Positions 62,320 to 64,000 of a stretch of 64,000 bases of DNA are shown in pieces. The translations under genes and the position numbers were made by a program. Position 1 is the stretch's first letter; each line of letters begins with the position of its first letter. The notes under the pieces were generated by a model that was given only the letters and a program-made list of their open reading frames with translations, did no database searches and had not been told where the DNA came from. Source of the stretch: Pyxicephalus adspersus (taxonomy: Eukaryota; Chordata; Amphibia; Anura; Pyxicephalidae); NCBI RefSeq assembly GCF_032062135.1, contig NC_092859.1, positions 43,478,952 to 43,542,951 on the forward strand. The letters are read 5' to 3'.

Positions 62320-62359
62320 AATAAACTCTATAGCTAAAAAAAAAAAAAAAAAAAAAAAA
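62320..62359 (+). repeat. AATAAA followed by A24 (possible retro-copy tail)
   Basis: AATAAA at 62320-62325, ten bases of CTCTATAGCT, then 24 A (62336-62359). This is the layout of a reverse-transcribed polyadenylated RNA. No matching gene body or flanking duplication was found upstream, so it could be a chance A-run. Confidence 0.35.
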
Positions 62360-64000
62360 CAGGTTAGGTTAGAAAAAAGCTTTGTTATCTATCTAAACAA
62401 TAATATGCAAAATGTTTAGGGGAAAAAGCAATCAATTTTTTTTTGTATGTTATTTATTTATTTTTTTGCAAATTGCCACTGCCATACACTTTAATACATT
62501 TTTCAAATCCTTCAATTCCTCCCTTATCCCCATTTGCACCAAGATCTTGGATATAGGCAAAGCGGGGTCTACCTGTACTGGTATTCCTAGGAATCCTGAG
62601 AATTTGGTGGGTTGGTGGGGGGACCCATCTAAAAATGCACTTACTCTTTATCCAACAGATCCCAACAAACATGAGAAAAAGTTTTCTCAGCGTAAGTCAG
62701 ATAAGGAAACATCTGTATGTCTGAAGGGCCCCCACTATATCCTACCTAAACCTTCTCATGGGAAGAATTGTTTGGCCAGCATGTACTTTTTCCAGATGAT
62801 TCCCCTTGAGATTAGCAGACAGTCTTGCTTCATCTCCTGTCACTACAGACACACAAAAGCAAGTTCACCCATCTTTTTTAAAGTACATCAAAGTTGGATT
62901 GTGTATAACCAGTTAAATAAATAACGAATGGCCAAGTATCATTAAGACGTAAGAAGGTAAATGAGCGTTGTTTAAATTCAATTTTGTAAAGTAAAACTGT
63001 TACCTTGCTTTTTGTAACCAAAATACAAATTGTCCTTTAAGAGAAGTCAGCTCCAATGCGTTTTTTAGTTATATAACATATCAAAAAATTTGCAAGCCCA
63101 GTCTATATTCAAGAACAAACGATGAAGAAAGCATTTCAGTGACACTTAAACGAGATTCCACTCTTGGTAAAAATCTTGTTATATCTGTATCAATACAGAA
63201 GTTTCCATATGGTATAACATTCTTTATCTTTCCTTAAATAGGTTGCCATGTAGGAAACCTGTTCAAGTTAACAAAAATAACAAGGCATACATTTTTAATA
63301 CGTGTTGACATGGTGCCAGAAAAGGTTGTCCATCGTTGCAGATGGCAGAACACAGCAGGAAAACAAGGGGTTAACCTCAGCACAGTGACTGCAAATTACA
63401 ACATCATGAGGAATTCAAGGGAAAAAGTAATTATGATATTAATTTAGTGGATTGTTTCAAAGCGTTGTGCTTTATATAAAGAAATGTCTAGTAAAATATA
63501 TTGCATTACAATTATGCTGCTGTTCTGATAATTCTAATGTGAAGTATAATTGAGAAAATGTTAACATTCAGTATTTAATATATTTAATTTTGCAGATTTA
63601 ATAACTGGCTAATAAAGTTGGAAACCCGATCCCGTAAACAATGGCTCCAGTAGGAATAAAAGGGGTTGCAGATACAATTCCTGGAAGTTAACACTATGTT
63701 AGCCACATAGTTAAAAAAATAAAATAAAACCATTACTTTGGCTGCCTTTAATAAGGCATAAAAGCAAATTCTACAGCAAGCATTGATATGGCATAGTTTT
63801 TGAAGCCCCTAAGGGGTCAGTCTACCCAAGATTTTAGTTATGGGCAAAACCTAATGGGATGAGTCAGGCACATCATGGATTCTTCACTAGTAAGAACTAC
63901 TTGTTATGAAGTTATTCCCAAGTCTGTTGCTGTCCACTTGCTTGTTCACAGTTTGAGATTTGGTTGGACACACATTTTCAAAGGATTTGGCTAAAGAAGC
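62360..64000. other. Intron segment to window end, nothing firmly recognised
   Basis: The 170-codon plus-strand frame 62412-62924 is the longest in the window but shows no domain or coding signature. The stretch 63290-63450 (GGTTGTCCATCGTTGCAGATGG, AAGTAATTATGATATTAATTTAG) is denser and could be regulatory. Otherwise AT-rich. Confidence 0.35.

Larger units (their letters stand above)
49352..64000 (-). other. PCDH1: PCDH1 upstream intron (partial, continues past the window)
   Basis: Sequence upstream of the penultimate exon on the coding strand. The large exon that carries the cadherin repeats in this family would give a reading frame of over 2 kb on the minus strand, and nothing like it is present, so the window ends inside this intron. 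Contents recognised: a nested hAT pair, a 48-bp tandem duplication, a TTAA-flanked MITE, homopolymer runs and several dense unique segments. The rest is unremarkable AT-rich sequence. Confidence 0.7.

Noticed and set aside
62412..62924. Longest frame in the window (170 codons, plus)
   Set aside because: No domain, a low-complexity Phe-rich start, no splice or promoter context. It looks like a chance frame beside an A-run.
49352..64000. Search for further PCDH1 exons (transmembrane or cadherin repeats)
   Set aside because: No minus-strand frame shows cadherin motifs such as DxNDN or DRE, or a membrane-proximal delta-protocadherin tail. These must lie outside the window.

Overview
This is a vertebrate nuclear window, AT-rich, intron-dominated and gene-poor. 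It is probably from a frog, most likely a ranoid. Three things support this. The only recognisable cellular gene encodes a delta-1 protocadherin tail. The repeats include tRNA-headed SINEs with L2-type tails, Tc1/mariner remnants, and TTAA- and hAT-type MITEs that I associate with anuran genomes. There is no bacterial-style gene packing. The organism call rests on remembered repeat families, not on a search.

The one supported gene is the 3' part of protocadherin-1 (PCDH1) on the minus strand. Two consecutive coding exons are present. The penultimate exon (49351 down to 49132, 73 codons plus 1 nt) carries the RRVTF protein-phosphatase-1 docking motif of delta-1 protocadherins. The last coding exon (12467 down to 12061) encodes the final 134 residues, ending in -KREIYL. 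They are separated by a 36.7 kb intron with consensus splice sites and a matching reading phase. The cadherin repeats, the transmembrane segment and the membrane-proximal tail must lie beyond base 64000. Below 12060 is the 3' UTR, whose end cannot be fixed. A stretch of nearly 7 kb (about 5.2-12.06 kb) holds no recognisable interspersed repeat and has several plausible minus-strand poly(A) signals.

Layout: 1-5.2 kb is downstream flank with a chimeric Tc1 fossil (1556-2445), a MITE end and a SINE tail. 5.2-12.06 kb is probable 3' UTR or flank. 12.06-12.47 kb is the last exon. 12.47-49.13 kb is the intron, with two full SINEs, one SINE tail, a MITE carrying a 31-bp minisatellite, several hAT, TTAA and piggyBac-like non-autonomous elements, simple repeats, and several dense non-repetitive segments that could be regulatory. 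49.13-49.35 kb is the penultimate exon. 49.35-64 kb is the upstream intron, with a nested hAT pair, a second TTAA MITE and more non-repetitive segments.

I found no CRISPR array, rRNA, free-standing tRNA gene or prokaryote-like operon, and no convincing new multi-gene system. The most interesting items are the mosaic Tc1 fossil, the hAT element apparently inserted into a relative of itself, the minisatellite inside a MITE, a MITE family whose copies keep different internal palindromes, and candidate intronic enhancers of PCDH1.
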